DNA from: an uncultured Acidimicrobiaceae bacterium
GTDB taxonomy: Bacteria > Actinomycetota > Acidimicrobiia > Acidimicrobiales > Poriferisodalaceae
Length of the DNA stretch: 44,902 nt
Assembly: GCA_913020735.1 (NCBI GenBank)
Contig: CAJWBN010000003.1
Span: 1-44,902 of the forward strand
Direction: 5' to 3'
The stretch's first letter is position 1, and every line of letters begins with the position of its first letter. The notes under the pieces were generated by a model. It was not told the DNA's origin and searched no databases. It saw nothing but the letters and a program-made list of their open reading frames with translations. The position numbers and the translations under genes were made by a program. This document shows, piece after piece, positions 30,251 to 40,022 of the stretch.

Positions 30251-31000
30251 ATGAACGAATTAGAGCTTCTAGAACTTCTCGAACAAGTAAAGGCCGGAAC
30301 TATCGGCCCTGACGACGCACTGAATTCTTTGCGGCGACTCCCGTTTGCTGACCTCGGGCACGCAAAAATTGATCATCACCGTAATCTTCGCACCGGCGCC
30401 CCAGAAGCCATTTATGGTCCCAACAAATCGCCTGAACAGTGTGTCTCTATTGTTGGTGAGCTACTTGAGAACGGTTCGGGCCCTGTGTTGTTGACTCGTG
30501 CCACTATCGAACAAATGAATGCAGTCGCAGACGCACACCCTGGTGGCCTAGTTGTCGACTCAACTGTTGTGTGGCGACCAGCTGATAAGCGTTCCAACAA
30601 GATTGTGGTTGCTTCAGCTGGGACAGCTGATCTTCCTGTCGCGGAAGAGGCTTGCGCTGTGCTTCAGGCACACGGAGTTACTGCGACCCGTGTCACAGAT
30701 GTGGGCGTTGCCGGACTCCATCGCCTCCTCGCAAGCCTCGACGAACTGCTTGACGCTGAGGTGATCATCACTATCGCAGGAATGGAAGGCGCATTAGCTA
30801 CCGCTATCGGAGGGTTAGCGTCAGCCCCAGTGATCGCGGTCCCAACCAGCGTCGGGTACGGCGCCGCTCTCGAAGGAGTCACTGCCCTGTTAGCTATGCA
30901 CGCAGCATGCGCCGCTGGAATTACCGTTGTTGGCATCGACAACGGCTTTGGAGCAGCGATGGCAGCAATGCGCATCATCGACAACAGGAACAGTTCATGA
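30251..31000 (+). CDS. larB: Nickel pincer cofactor biosynthesis protein LarB
   Basis: PFADLGHAKIDHHRNLRTGAPEAIYGPNKSPEQ; VASAGTADLPVAEEA; HAACAAGITVVGIDNGFGAAM. ATG 30251. Confidence 0.93.
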   Translation: MNELELLELLEQVKAGTIGPDDALNSLRRLPFADLGHAKIDHHRNLRTGAPEAIYGPNKSPEQCVSIVGELLENGSGPVLLTRATIEQMNAVADAHPGGLVVDSTVVWRPADKRSNKIVVASAGTADLPVAEEACAVLQAHGVTATRVTDVGVAGLHRLLASLDELLDAEVIITIAGMEGALATAIGGLASAPVIAVPTSVGYGAALEGVTALLAMHAACAAGITVVGIDNGFGAAMAAMRIIDNRNSS

Positions 31001-32169
31001 CTCACCGAGTCGCCTGGTTCCACCCGTTCTCTGGGATAGCTGGCGACATGACACTTGGAGCATTACTTGATGCCGGAGCTGACCTCGACTTCGTCGTAAC
31101 GACACTCAACGGCCTCAACATTGACGGCTGGGCATTGTCGACCGAACTAGTAGACCGCAAGGGGATCCATGCCACGCGAGCAATTGTCGATGCACCTGAA
31201 CAACATCACCACCGCCACTGGACAGACATTCGGACTCTACTTGAGCAAGCAGACATCCCTGAGCGGGTGAAAACCCGAAGTCTCACCGTGTTCGAGGTCT
31301 TAGCTATAGCCGAAGGAAAAGTCCATGGCGTGTCTCCCGAACAGGTCCATTTTCATGAAGTTGGGGCACTTGACGCCATTGTCGACATTGTTGGTTCTTG
31401 TGCAGCGTTGGAATCACTTGGCATCGAACAGATTGCGTCCGCACCAGTAGCTGTTGGGATTGGCACAATTTCTGCCGCCCACGGGACACTCCCCAACCCT
31501 CCACCAGCAGTAGTGAATCTCTTAGAAAGCGTCCCGACAATCGGTGTTGACGTGAACTTGGAGCTCACAACACCAACAGGTGCCGCTCTAATCAAGGGCC
31601 TCGCCGAATCGATCGGACCGCTCCCAGACATGACCATCACCGGATCTGGATATGGAGCCGGGACTCGGGATTTACCGGACAGAGCCAACGTCACACAAGT
31701 CATTGTCGGCACAGCAACTCCGACAGGCTCTACCTCAGATCACCCAACAGAAACAATTATTGAGCTAGCCACGAATCTTGATGACATAACGGGCGAACAG
31801 TTAGGTCATTCGATAACCGAACTCATGGAAGCCGGCGCACTCGATGCGTGGGTCACACCAATTGTTATGAAGAAAAACCGGCCGGCTCACACCCTGTCTG
31901 TACTTAGTGCTCCTTCTCACGCAGCTGAATTAGCTGTGTTGGTGATGTCATTGACGGGGAGTTTGGGTGTGCGTACACGTCAGCTTGAACGTGTTGTGGT
32001 GCAGCGACGCACTGTGACGGTTGATGTTGATGGTCACGACATCGATGTGAAAATCAGCGACGTCAGAGTCAAAGCTGAATTTGATCAGGTCACGGTCGTA
32101 GCGAAAGCACTGGGCCTCCCTACGCAAGAAGTTGCGGCTAGAGCTGAAGCGCTCGCCCAAGACCTGTAA
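30997..32169 (+). CDS. larC: Nickel pincer cofactor biosynthesis protein LarC (single uninterrupted ORF)
   Basis: WFHPFSGIAGDMTLGALLDAGAD; VHFHEVGALDAIVDIVG; ETIIELATNLDDITGEQLGH; KKNRPAHTLSVL. ATG overlaps larB stop (ATGA). Confidence 0.93.
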   Translation: MTHRVAWFHPFSGIAGDMTLGALLDAGADLDFVVTTLNGLNIDGWALSTELVDRKGIHATRAIVDAPEQHHHRHWTDIRTLLEQADIPERVKTRSLTVFEVLAIAEGKVHGVSPEQVHFHEVGALDAIVDIVGSCAALESLGIEQIASAPVAVGIGTISAAHGTLPNPPPAVVNLLESVPTIGVDVNLELTTPTGAALIKGLAESIGPLPDMTITGSGYGAGTRDLPDRANVTQVIVGTATPTGSTSDHPTETIIELATNLDDITGEQLGHSITELMEAGALDAWVTPIVMKKNRPAHTLSVLSAPSHAAELAVLVMSLTGSLGVRTRQLERVVVQRRTVTVDVDGHDIDVKISDVRVKAEFDQVTVVAKALGLPTQEVAARAEALAQDL

Positions 32170-32175
32170 ACGAAC

Positions 32176-32904
32176 TTATTTTCTGATGCTCGGCTCTACT
32201 GGTGTGCCTTTGGGTGGGCCAGCTGAAGTGAAGGCGGTGCCGTCGGGGTCCGTTGCCCATGGCGCCTCTTGTTCCCATTGGTCTTCGTACACGATTTCTT
32301 GGATCGGCCGGCGGCGGACTGGACCGTGGCGACCAGCAGGTTTGCCCATCGGGATTGTCGCATGAATGGCTACTTCATCTGGAATGTTCAATATTTCACG
32401 AAGTTCCGGTTCGACATTGGTGTGCCAGCCAGTAATCACACCTCCATATCCCAAGGCTCGTGCCGCAAGCATCAGGTTTTGCACAGCTGGAAAAACTGAT
32501 GACCCTTCGGCATAGTTTTCGGGTCGGTAACGAATGAGGCATGCCAACACAACGACGGGGGTGGCTTCAAAGTGGTCGACGAAATGTTGCATAGTGCGAG
32601 CCATGCGTGCTTTCGGAGAATCATCTGTCTCGCCTGATCCTGCGTCGTACCCGTCGTTCGAACGTTTCTCGTTCCAGCCAGCGCGAAATGATTCACCAAG
32701 CAACGATTTAGCGGCTCGTGCCTTTGGTCCATCGCGAAGCACCAGGAACCTAAATTTTTGACGATTAGACCCTGAAGGAGCGCGTCCGGCATGCCACAGG
32801 ATCGTGTTTAGGTCTTCTTCAGGAATTGGTTCAGGTAGGTAGCGCCTGATAGCTCGAGTCGTAGCCAACCCCTCAAGCAGGCCTAGTTCTTCGCGTTTCG
32901 ACAC
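32176..32904 (-). CDS. Nitroreductase family protein
   Basis: ATTRAIRRYLPEPIPEEDLNTILWHAGRAPSGSNRQKFRFLVL; ALGYGGVITGWH. Confidence 0.9.
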   Translation of the reverse strand: MSKREELGLLEGLATTRAIRRYLPEPIPEEDLNTILWHAGRAPSGSNRQKFRFLVLRDGPKARAAKSLLGESFRAGWNEKRSNDGYDAGSGETDDSPKARMARTMQHFVDHFEATPVVVLACLIRYRPENYAEGSSVFPAVQNLMLAARALGYGGVITGWHTNVEPELREILNIPDEVAIHATIPMGKPAGRHGPVRRRPIQEIVYEDQWEQEAPWATDPDGTAFTSAGPPKGTPVEPSIRK

Positions 32905-32906
32905 AC

Positions 32907-34577
32907 TTACCCCCCTTGTGTTTCGTCAAGCAGTTCAACGACATTAACAATGCTTTGGTCAGTGACGACCCCTACAACTCTTCCAGCGGTATCGACGACT
33001 GGGTAAATATCTGTTCCGGCTTCTTCCATGAGGGCGCTGACTTCTCGCACAGTCCACGACAGCCTGGCCGGCGACAATCCTTGAATCATGATGTCGCTGC
33101 ATTTCGTCTTCGACCACTGGTCTTGGTCGATATCTCCCGCGTCGCTAACTTTCACAATTCCTTGGAATTGGCCGTCTTCGTCGGTAACTACGGCTTCTAG
33201 TTGTTTTCGGGGAAACGCGAACTGCCACACAAAGTCAGCAATCGAATCAGTTCCTGCAACTGTCCGAAATTCTCGTTTCATCGCAGAGGTGATTGGCATT
33301 TGAAATCGTCGTTCCAAATGTCCGACTCGCGTATCGCGCTGATAATCCGACACAGACGAGCCACCTACAACGACTTGACTGACTGCTACGGCTATGAGGC
33401 CAGGAACGACGAAGGCTGGTGCACCTGTGGACTCAGCCACAAACATCACAGCAGCGAGAGGCGTTCGGTATCCAGCAGCAAGGAACGCAGCTACTCCAAT
33501 AAATGGGAAGAAAGCCATGGACTCAAGCCCTACATCAATCCATCCGCCAACGATGCGTCCAATGATCAACCCTAAAACAGCGAGAGGGATGAACACCCCG
33601 CCGACTCCCCCGCTAGCTATCACTGTTGAGGTCGCTACCAATCTGATTGCCAAAAGCATTCCGAGCATCGGTAACGCTTCATCTGGGTTCAATACCCACC
33701 GAAGAACTTGGCCTTCAGCTGTCGGACCCATCGACAGTGGGGCATCAAACAAGACGTCGCTTAAAATCACTAGTCCGCCTGCGATCAAGCTGCCGGCAGT
33801 TGCCATCATCCACCATGGCTGCGATTTTTGGAGTTGTTTCGCGCCTTTGATGGCCCGGCTGAACACCATTGCCGCAAGCCCGCACAAAGCACCAACTATT
33901 GCTGCACCCAACAACTCGCGCTGCCCGAACCCGACTCGTACGAGATCGGTTCGTACTTCAAATGGAAGATCGTCATCCAAACCGCTGACAAGCACGAAGG
34001 TCACGTAACTCGACGCGCTTGATAACAAGGCTGGCAGTAGCGCTCGACGGCCTAAATCACCTTTGTACGGGGACTCCAATGCAAACAACACACCGGTAGC
34101 TGGTGCTTGGAACACTGCACTTACTCCCGCAGCCGCTCCTGCGACGAGAAGAGCCTGGCCATCTTTGTCTCTAAAAAGCCACGACAGATGGCGTTGAATC
34201 GCAGACCCTGTAGTTGCACCAGCGTAAATAGCTGGGCCTTCCAGTCCGGCTGCTCCTCCAAAGCCAACTGTGGCGACACCAGCAAGTAAGCGAAAAGGCA
34301 GGTGGAGGACCTTCAATACGTATGACTTGTTGTGATAGCTCCGGATGTATTCCTCAGAAGTGGAGGGTGACAGCGGGTCACCTGAGTCTGACCATCGCAG
34401 CAACAAAACCGCTATCCAAAGACCCAATGCTGGGGCGCACGCCTGCTGCAAGAGACTGCGATGTAGTACTGCATCGAGCAATACTTTTTCTGCGACTACC
34501 ACGACGCCTGCGACAATCAGCCCAGTGATAACGCCTACCGCTGAGTAGGTGAGGAAACGAAGGATTCGGTTTCTCAT
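32907..34577 (-). CDS. ClC-family chloride channel/antiporter with C-terminal CBS pair
   Basis: FGGAAGLEGPAIYAGATTGS (GxEGP), GGVGGVFIPLAVLG, CBS domains PMTSAMKREFRTVAG... and CSDIMIQGLSP...VVGVVTDQSIVNVV. Confidence 0.9.
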   Translation of the reverse strand: MRNRILRFLTYSAVGVITGLIVAGVVVVAEKVLLDAVLHRSLLQQACAPALGLWIAVLLLRWSDSGDPLSPSTSEEYIRSYHNKSYVLKVLHLPFRLLAGVATVGFGGAAGLEGPAIYAGATTGSAIQRHLSWLFRDKDGQALLVAGAAAGVSAVFQAPATGVLFALESPYKGDLGRRALLPALLSSASSYVTFVLVSGLDDDLPFEVRTDLVRVGFGQRELLGAAIVGALCGLAAMVFSRAIKGAKQLQKSQPWWMMATAGSLIAGGLVILSDVLFDAPLSMGPTAEGQVLRWVLNPDEALPMLGMLLAIRLVATSTVIASGGVGGVFIPLAVLGLIIGRIVGGWIDVGLESMAFFPFIGVAAFLAAGYRTPLAAVMFVAESTGAPAFVVPGLIAVAVSQVVVGGSSVSDYQRDTRVGHLERRFQMPITSAMKREFRTVAGTDSIADFVWQFAFPRKQLEAVVTDEDGQFQGIVKVSDAGDIDQDQWSKTKCSDIMIQGLSPARLSWTVREVSALMEEAGTDIYPVVDTAGRVVGVVTDQSIVNVVELLDETQGG

Positions 34578-34692
34578 CGCAAGTTGATTATCTGAAGGTT
34601 CATTATCACCATGATGCCGCGCGTTAGAAACAAAAATGGTTCGGCAGCCATTGAATCAGCCAGGTTTTCGACGTATCGCTACCCTTAGCTGT

Positions 34693-35409
34693 ATGACCAG
34701 TAACCGGTTCTATTTTCGTCAACTGCTTTCAGGTCGCGATTTTGCGACAGAGGACCCTATGGCTGCCCAAATGGCAAATTTTGTTTACCTCATAGGGGAT
34801 CGAGAAACTCGTGACGCGATAGTTGTAGATCCCGCGTACAACGTAAGTGACATATTAGGAATTCTTGATCAAGACGAGATGAACCTCTCCGGCGTACTGG
34901 CCAGTCACTATCACCCTGATCATGTCGGCGGATCCATGATGGGACACACCATCGAAGGGGTTCGAGAGTTACTGGACATCAAAGGCACAAAGATCCATGT
35001 TCAGGCCGAAGAAGCCGACCTCGTGAAGAAGGTGACCGAGATCGGCGACGGAGACCTCGAAGTGCACGGACCTGGTGACCACATTCTCGTAGGAGATATC
35101 CGAATCGACATGCTGCACACCCCAGGGCATACACCGGGCAGCCAATGCTTTCTCGTAGAAGGAACATTGGTGGCGGGAGACACCCTCTTCTTGGAAGGCT
35201 GCGGACGCACAGATTTACCCGGGAGTGATGCCGCCGCGATGTATCACTCTATTCATCACACCTTGGCCAAGGTCCCAGACGACACTGTCCTTTTCCCTGG
35301 CCACCGCTACTCGTTTCATTCGTCAGCAACTATGGGAATGACTAGAGAAATGAACTACGTGTTTAAACCAGATTCTCAAGAACAATGGATGATGATGTTC
35401 GGCCAATGA
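34693..35409 (+). CDS. MBL-fold metallo-hydrolase (glyoxalase II/persulfide dioxygenase-like)
   Basis: ASHYHPDHVGG (HxHxDH), HTPGHTPGSQCFLV, VAGDTLF, LFPGHRY. Confidence 0.9.
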   Translation: MTSNRFYFRQLLSGRDFATEDPMAAQMANFVYLIGDRETRDAIVVDPAYNVSDILGILDQDEMNLSGVLASHYHPDHVGGSMMGHTIEGVRELLDIKGTKIHVQAEEADLVKKVTEIGDGDLEVHGPGDHILVGDIRIDMLHTPGHTPGSQCFLVEGTLVAGDTLFLEGCGRTDLPGSDAAAMYHSIHHTLAKVPDDTVLFPGHRYSFHSSATMGMTREMNYVFKPDSQEQWMMMFGQ

Positions 35410-36236
35410 ACAATCAATCTCTCCCTCCGATCGTCTCTGCAGAACAACTAACCCACCGTCAGGACGTCGTCTTTTGCGATGTTCGTTGGTATCTCGACCG
35501 TACGCCCGGCCGTCAAAAATACAATGAAGGTCATATTCCTGGAGCAATCTTCGTCGATCTAGATGAACATTTAGCGACGCTCCCAAGGAAGTCAGCAGGA
35601 CGTCATCCGATGCCAGCTGCAGCATCGTTCGCGGCAAGCATGGGGTCGCTTGGGATCAGCCACCAAACTCCAGTTGTGGCCTATGACGACAGTGGAGGCA
35701 TGTCTGCTGGCCGTTTTGTGTGGATGTTGCGAAGCGTCGGTCACGAAGCGGCGTTACTTGACGGCGGACTGCAATCTTGGACTGGAGAGTTAGAAACACT
35801 TCCAGTCATTAGAGAATCAGTTGATCATCCAATCCGTGCATGGCCTCCGGACCTGTTTGCAGACGCTGACGCTGCTGGATTAGCAGGCGAAAAGTCAGAC
35901 GAAACGTTGGTTGATTCTCGAAGTCCAGATCGTTTCTCAGGCGAATACGAACCTGTTGACCCTCGGGCAGGTCACATCCCAGGGGCAACGAATCTTTCAT
36001 TCGCTGGCAACCTGACTAATAACGGGTACTTCCAATCTCCTGAACAACTCCGGGACCGGTTCGAAAGCGCTGGTTGCAGCAGCGGACGATCAACAGTCAT
36101 GTACTGCGGATCGGGGGTCAGCGCGTGCCACAACTTGTTGGCCTTTGAACATGCCGGATTGGGTAAAGCTCGTTTATATGCCGGCTCATGGTCACAGTGG
36201 AGCAACAATGACAGTCGCCCCGTAGCAACGAATTAA
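35406..36236 (+). CDS. Two-domain rhodanese sulfurtransferase
   Basis: YCGSGVSACHNLLAFEHAGL active-site loop; ATG overlaps MBL stop. Confidence 0.92.
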   Translation: MNNQSLPPIVSAEQLTHRQDVVFCDVRWYLDRTPGRQKYNEGHIPGAIFVDLDEHLATLPRKSAGRHPMPAAASFAASMGSLGISHQTPVVAYDDSGGMSAGRFVWMLRSVGHEAALLDGGLQSWTGELETLPVIRESVDHPIRAWPPDLFADADAAGLAGEKSDETLVDSRSPDRFSGEYEPVDPRAGHIPGATNLSFAGNLTNNGYFQSPEQLRDRFESAGCSSGRSTVMYCGSGVSACHNLLAFEHAGLGKARLYAGSWSQWSNNDSRPVATN

Positions 36237-36294
36237 AACAAAAGTCTCACAACGAAATAGCCGCATGGACCGTTCTGCGGACATACTGGCCTGT

Positions 36295-37455
36295 ATGGCA
36301 GACCTTTCTGATTTCTATGGCCTCGACGTCCTCTTGAATGATGACGAACAAATGATTCGCGACACAGTTAAAAAGTTTGTGGACAGCGAATTCAAACCAG
36401 TCGTCGGTGAACACTTCGAAGCAGGGACCTTCCCCATGGAATTGGTTCCGACTATCGCAGATATGGGTTTGTTGGGAATGCACCTTGACGGATACGGCTG
36501 CGCTGGGGCTTCAGCAATGGCATACGGAGTCGCGTGCAGGGAACTCGAAGCGGGCGACAGTGGTCTGAGGAGTTTCGTGTCAGTGCAGGGTTCTTTGTGC
36601 ATGTTCCCAATTTGGAAATACGGATCAGAGGAACAAAAAGAGCAGTGGTTGCCAGGAATGGCAGCAGGCGAGATCATTGGTTGTTTCGGCCTCACTGAAC
36701 CCGACCACGGATCGGATCCTTCTTCTATGGCAACTCGAGCCAAAAGGGACGGCGATCATTGGATACTCAACGGCTCGAAACGATGGATCACTAACGCAGG
36801 CATCGCTGATATCGCGATCGTGTGGGCCAACACAGACGAAGGATTTCGCGGATTCTTAGTTCCAACCGATTCTGAAGGCTTCGAAGCACGAAAAATCCAA
36901 AACAAGCTGTCGCTGCGAGCTTCAGTGACTGGCGAGTTCTACATGGACGACGTCCAGGTTCCTGAATCCATGAGACTTCCTGATGCGGTCAGCATCGGTG
37001 CGCCATTGAGCTGTTTGAGCGAAGCCAGATACGGCATAGCGTTCGGGGCAGTTGGCGTGGCCCGTGACTGTTATGACGCTGCGCTTGACTATCAACAAGA
37101 ACGTCCTCAATTCGGCAAATCGCTATCAAGTTTTCAGATCAACCAAATCAAATTTGCCGACATGTTGACCGAGATGACAAATGCGAATCTTCAAGCCATG
37201 AGTCTTGGCCGCCTCAAAGAGGATCACAGCATCCGTCCGTACCACATTTCAATGGCGAAACGACATAACTGTCGGGTCGCTATCGATGCAGCGCGAACTG
37301 CTAGAGCAATGATGGGTGCAAATGGGGTCAGCACGGAATACAGCCCAATGCGCCATGCCAACAATATGGAGTCAGTCATGACCTATGAAGGCACCGAAGA
37401 AATCCACGGTTTAATACTGGGACAAGAAATCACAGGGATACCGTCGTTCCGATGA
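36295..37455 (+). CDS. Acyl-CoA dehydrogenase (glutaryl-CoA dehydrogenase-like)
   Basis: GCFGLTEPDHGSDPSSMATRAKRDGDHWILNGSKRWITNAGIADI; MTYEGTEEIHGLILGQEITG. Track start 36265. Confidence 0.93.
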   Translation: MADLSDFYGLDVLLNDDEQMIRDTVKKFVDSEFKPVVGEHFEAGTFPMELVPTIADMGLLGMHLDGYGCAGASAMAYGVACRELEAGDSGLRSFVSVQGSLCMFPIWKYGSEEQKEQWLPGMAAGEIIGCFGLTEPDHGSDPSSMATRAKRDGDHWILNGSKRWITNAGIADIAIVWANTDEGFRGFLVPTDSEGFEARKIQNKLSLRASVTGEFYMDDVQVPESMRLPDAVSIGAPLSCLSEARYGIAFGAVGVARDCYDAALDYQQERPQFGKSLSSFQINQIKFADMLTEMTNANLQAMSLGRLKEDHSIRPYHISMAKRHNCRVAIDAARTARAMMGANGVSTEYSPMRHANNMESVMTYEGTEEIHGLILGQEITGIPSFR

Positions 37456-38102
37456 CCGACTTTGATCTGAGCGAAGTAGACCGCCTCCTTACAACAACCA
37501 AACAGGTTCGCAAAAGACTCGATTTAGATCGAGACGTACCGATGGATCTGCTCTTAGATTGCATTGAAGTAGCGGGACACGCCCCCGTTGGCGGAAACCT
37601 AGAACGGAACCGGTGGATCATCGTCACCGACCCTGAACTCAAAGCAGAAATAGCCCATTATTACGCTGAAGTGGGGCGTCCCTATCTGTCGGCAAGTACA
37701 GGTGTTGAGGCCGATGACCGGACAAGTCGGGTTATAGATTCATCAATCCATCTGATTGACCATTTGCATGAAGTGCCTGCATTAGTCATTCCGTTGAGGC
37801 TTGACCGACCACCATCTGGTGAAAATGAAGAGGGTTCAGCCGGCGGTTGGTGGGGATCGGTTCTCCCGGGAGTTTGGAGCTTCCAACTAGCGGCAAGAGC
37901 ACGCGGGCTTGGCTCTACATGGACAACGTTTCATCTCGCTCACGAAGCAAAGATCGCTGAACTTCTCAGCATTCCTGAAACGGTGAGCCAATGCGCGTTA
38001 TTGCCAGTGGCTTTTTACACCGGTGATTCTTTCCACCCCGCACCCAGAAGATCTGTAGACGAAGTGACCTACCTCAATGGTTGGAAACAACCTGTCCGCT
38101 AA
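37452..38102 (+). CDS. Nitroreductase family protein
   Basis: TTTKQVRKRLDLDRDVPMDLLLDCIEVAGHAPVGGNLERNRWIIV; ATGA overlap with upstream gene. Confidence 0.88.
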   Translation: MTDFDLSEVDRLLTTTKQVRKRLDLDRDVPMDLLLDCIEVAGHAPVGGNLERNRWIIVTDPELKAEIAHYYAEVGRPYLSASTGVEADDRTSRVIDSSIHLIDHLHEVPALVIPLRLDRPPSGENEEGSAGGWWGSVLPGVWSFQLAARARGLGSTWTTFHLAHEAKIAELLSIPETVSQCALLPVAFYTGDSFHPAPRRSVDEVTYLNGWKQPVR

Positions 38103-38994
38103 CTCAGAAACCGGACAAGAACTGTTAGTGGAATACGTCCGCCCATATTCGTTTCAGCAGGTCCTTGATCATCTCCGACCGCGACTCACACCAGGTATCG
38201 AACATGTAGAGGACAACATCTATTCACGGGTCACGGTTGAGGATGGGAACACAAAGATTTTCCGAGTTGAAGATGCCAACGACGGTCAACATCTACGAGT
38301 CATAGTGACCTCAGCGAGCGGAGACGATTTCACTGCAGAAATAGAACGTCTTCGATATCTGTTCGCTGTGGACGAGAACCCAGCTCTACCTGTCGCTCAT
38401 CTTTCCCAAGATTCGTTTATTGGCCACTTAGTAGCCGAACGTCCTTGGCTTCGGGTTCCAAGATGCTGGGACCCATTCGAAACATCAGTGCGCATAATTG
38501 TTGGTCAGCAAATCTCCGTAGCAGCAGCTTCGACAATCAGCGGACGCATAGCTACTCAGTTGGGATTGCAGGTACCCGGTGACTGCGGTTTAAACCGAAT
38601 CTTCCCCTCAGCTGAGGTCCTCGCTGAAGCCGACCTAGATGGGCTAGGTCTCACTGAACGTAGAAAAGCGACAATACAAAACTTCAGTCAAGCTGTGGCC
38701 GAGGGGCTTATTGATTTCAAACCATCAGAAAATATTGATGAGTTACAAGAAAGGTGGTCCGTCCTGCCAGGTATCGGTCCATGGACAGCGCAGGTGTCAG
38801 CTATGCGCGTACTTGGACATGATGACGCTTGGCCCTCATCGGACCTTGGGATACTCCGATCCATTAATCGGCTCACAAGTGATGAGCTCAACCCAAAGCA
38901 GCTAGAGGACCGATCTACAATTTGGAAACCGTTTAGATCATGGGTTGCACAGCATCTATGGCAGGCACCTGAAGTTCTTAGGAGTACCCAGTGA
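38077..38994 (+). CDS. DNA-3-methyladenine glycosylase II (AlkA-like, HhH-GPD)
   Basis: DPFETSVRIIVGQQISVAAASTISGRI; LPGIGPWTAQVSAMRVLGHDDAWPSSDLGI (HhH-GPD). Confidence 0.93.
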   Translation: MVGNNLSANSETGQELLVEYVRPYSFQQVLDHLRPRLTPGIEHVEDNIYSRVTVEDGNTKIFRVEDANDGQHLRVIVTSASGDDFTAEIERLRYLFAVDENPALPVAHLSQDSFIGHLVAERPWLRVPRCWDPFETSVRIIVGQQISVAAASTISGRIATQLGLQVPGDCGLNRIFPSAEVLAEADLDGLGLTERRKATIQNFSQAVAEGLIDFKPSENIDELQERWSVLPGIGPWTAQVSAMRVLGHDDAWPSSDLGILRSINRLTSDELNPKQLEDRSTIWKPFRSWVAQHLWQAPEVLRSTQ

Positions 38995-39485
38995 ACGGGG
39001 TCCATCTATTTCAGACATTGCCAACTCCAATAGGCGATCTCACTCTTGTCGCGAACGAGATCGGTCTCCGAGCTGTCTTATGGCCTGACGACGAGGGCCG
39101 AATATCTCTCCCAGCGGAATTAGCAGCTTCAGCTACTGATGATGTACTGACCACAACTGCATTTCAAATAGAGCAGTACTTTGCTAGGGAACGAACCGAT
39201 TTTGACTTACCTCTTGACTTGCACGGCACCGATTTCCAACGAGCTGCTTGGTCGGCGCTTGCAGACATTCGTTACGGTGACACGTGGACCTATAGGCAGC
39301 AAGCAGAGCATCTCGGTCGCCCCAAAGCAATGCGAGCTGTAGGTGCAGCGAACGGGAAAAACCCGATTTCTATAGTGCTTCCTTGCCACCGCGTAATTGG
39401 AGCAAATGGTTCACTCACTGGTTTTGCGGGCGGTTTAGAAGCAAAGAAACATTTGTTATTGCTCGAGGGCGCCATCTCGAATTAA
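38991..39485 (+). CDS. ogt: Methylated-DNA--protein-cysteine S-methyltransferase
   Basis: IVLPCHRVIGANGSLTGFAGGLEAKKHLLLLEG. Confidence 0.95.
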   Translation: MNGVHLFQTLPTPIGDLTLVANEIGLRAVLWPDDEGRISLPAELAASATDDVLTTTAFQIEQYFARERTDFDLPLDLHGTDFQRAAWSALADIRYGDTWTYRQQAEHLGRPKAMRAVGAANGKNPISIVLPCHRVIGANGSLTGFAGGLEAKKHLLLLEGAISN

Positions 39486-39490
39486 ACGAG

Positions 39491-39892
39491 TTAAGCCGTT
39501 TCCTGATCCTCGGTCTTTTCTTCTTGCGCCGGATCATCAGGCAACTCTTCGGCCGTCGTAGCCTCTTCATCTACCTTTTCGACCGTCCGCTCATCACCTG
39601 ATTCGGCAGCATCTGTATTCGGATTGGTTAGGCGAGTCCATTCATCGACCGCTGTTCGGTATTCCTCTTCAAGGGTCGCTCGATCCGCGGCATCTGCATC
39701 GTTGTCCATTATCTCTTTAAGTTTTTGAGCGGCGGAGTCGCGTCGCTTTTCAGCTTTAGCAATAGCTTTTGCTTCTTTGTCCAACTGTCGACTCGCTGTA
39801 ACACCATTGTTGAATTGGGCCAGCGCTGCGGCTAGATCGTCATTGCTTGCAGTTTGAGAGTTCTTCCCGTTCATAAAGTGCGCGCTTTCCAC
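39491..39892 (-). CDS. Hypothetical protein, predicted coiled coil with acidic tail
   Basis: AEKRRDSAAQKLKEIMDNDADAADRATLEEEYRTAVDEW then Asp/Glu-rich C-terminus. Confidence 0.6.
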   Translation of the reverse strand: MESAHFMNGKNSQTASNDDLAAALAQFNNGVTASRQLDKEAKAIAKAEKRRDSAAQKLKEIMDNDADAADRATLEEEYRTAVDEWTRLTNPNTDAAESGDERTVEKVDEEATTAEELPDDPAQEEKTEDQETA

Positions 39893-39938
39893 ATAGTTGA
39901 GGAGCGGCGGTAACTATCGCCAATGATCCTAGGTTGAG

Positions 39939-40022
39939 TGCGCGAGGAGGGACTTGAACCCTCACACCCTTGCGGGCACAGGCACCTGAAGCCTGCGCGT
40001 CTGCCAGTTCCGCCACTCGCGC
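39939..40022 (-). tRNA. tRNA-Leu (CAG)
   Basis: Reverse strand gcgcgagtggcggaactggcagacgcgcaggcttcaggtgcctgtgcccgcaagggtgtgagggttcaagtccctcctcgcgc; loop TTCAGGT. Confidence 0.95.

Noticed and set aside
30997-32169. Programmed frameshift within larC (as in Lactobacillus larC1/larC2)
   Set aside because: larC is a single uninterrupted ORF here, so no frameshift is needed.
33394-34008. 204-aa plus-strand ORF antisense to the ClC gene
   Set aside because: Low-complexity Ser/Pro/Thr antisense reading of a well supported membrane protein gene.
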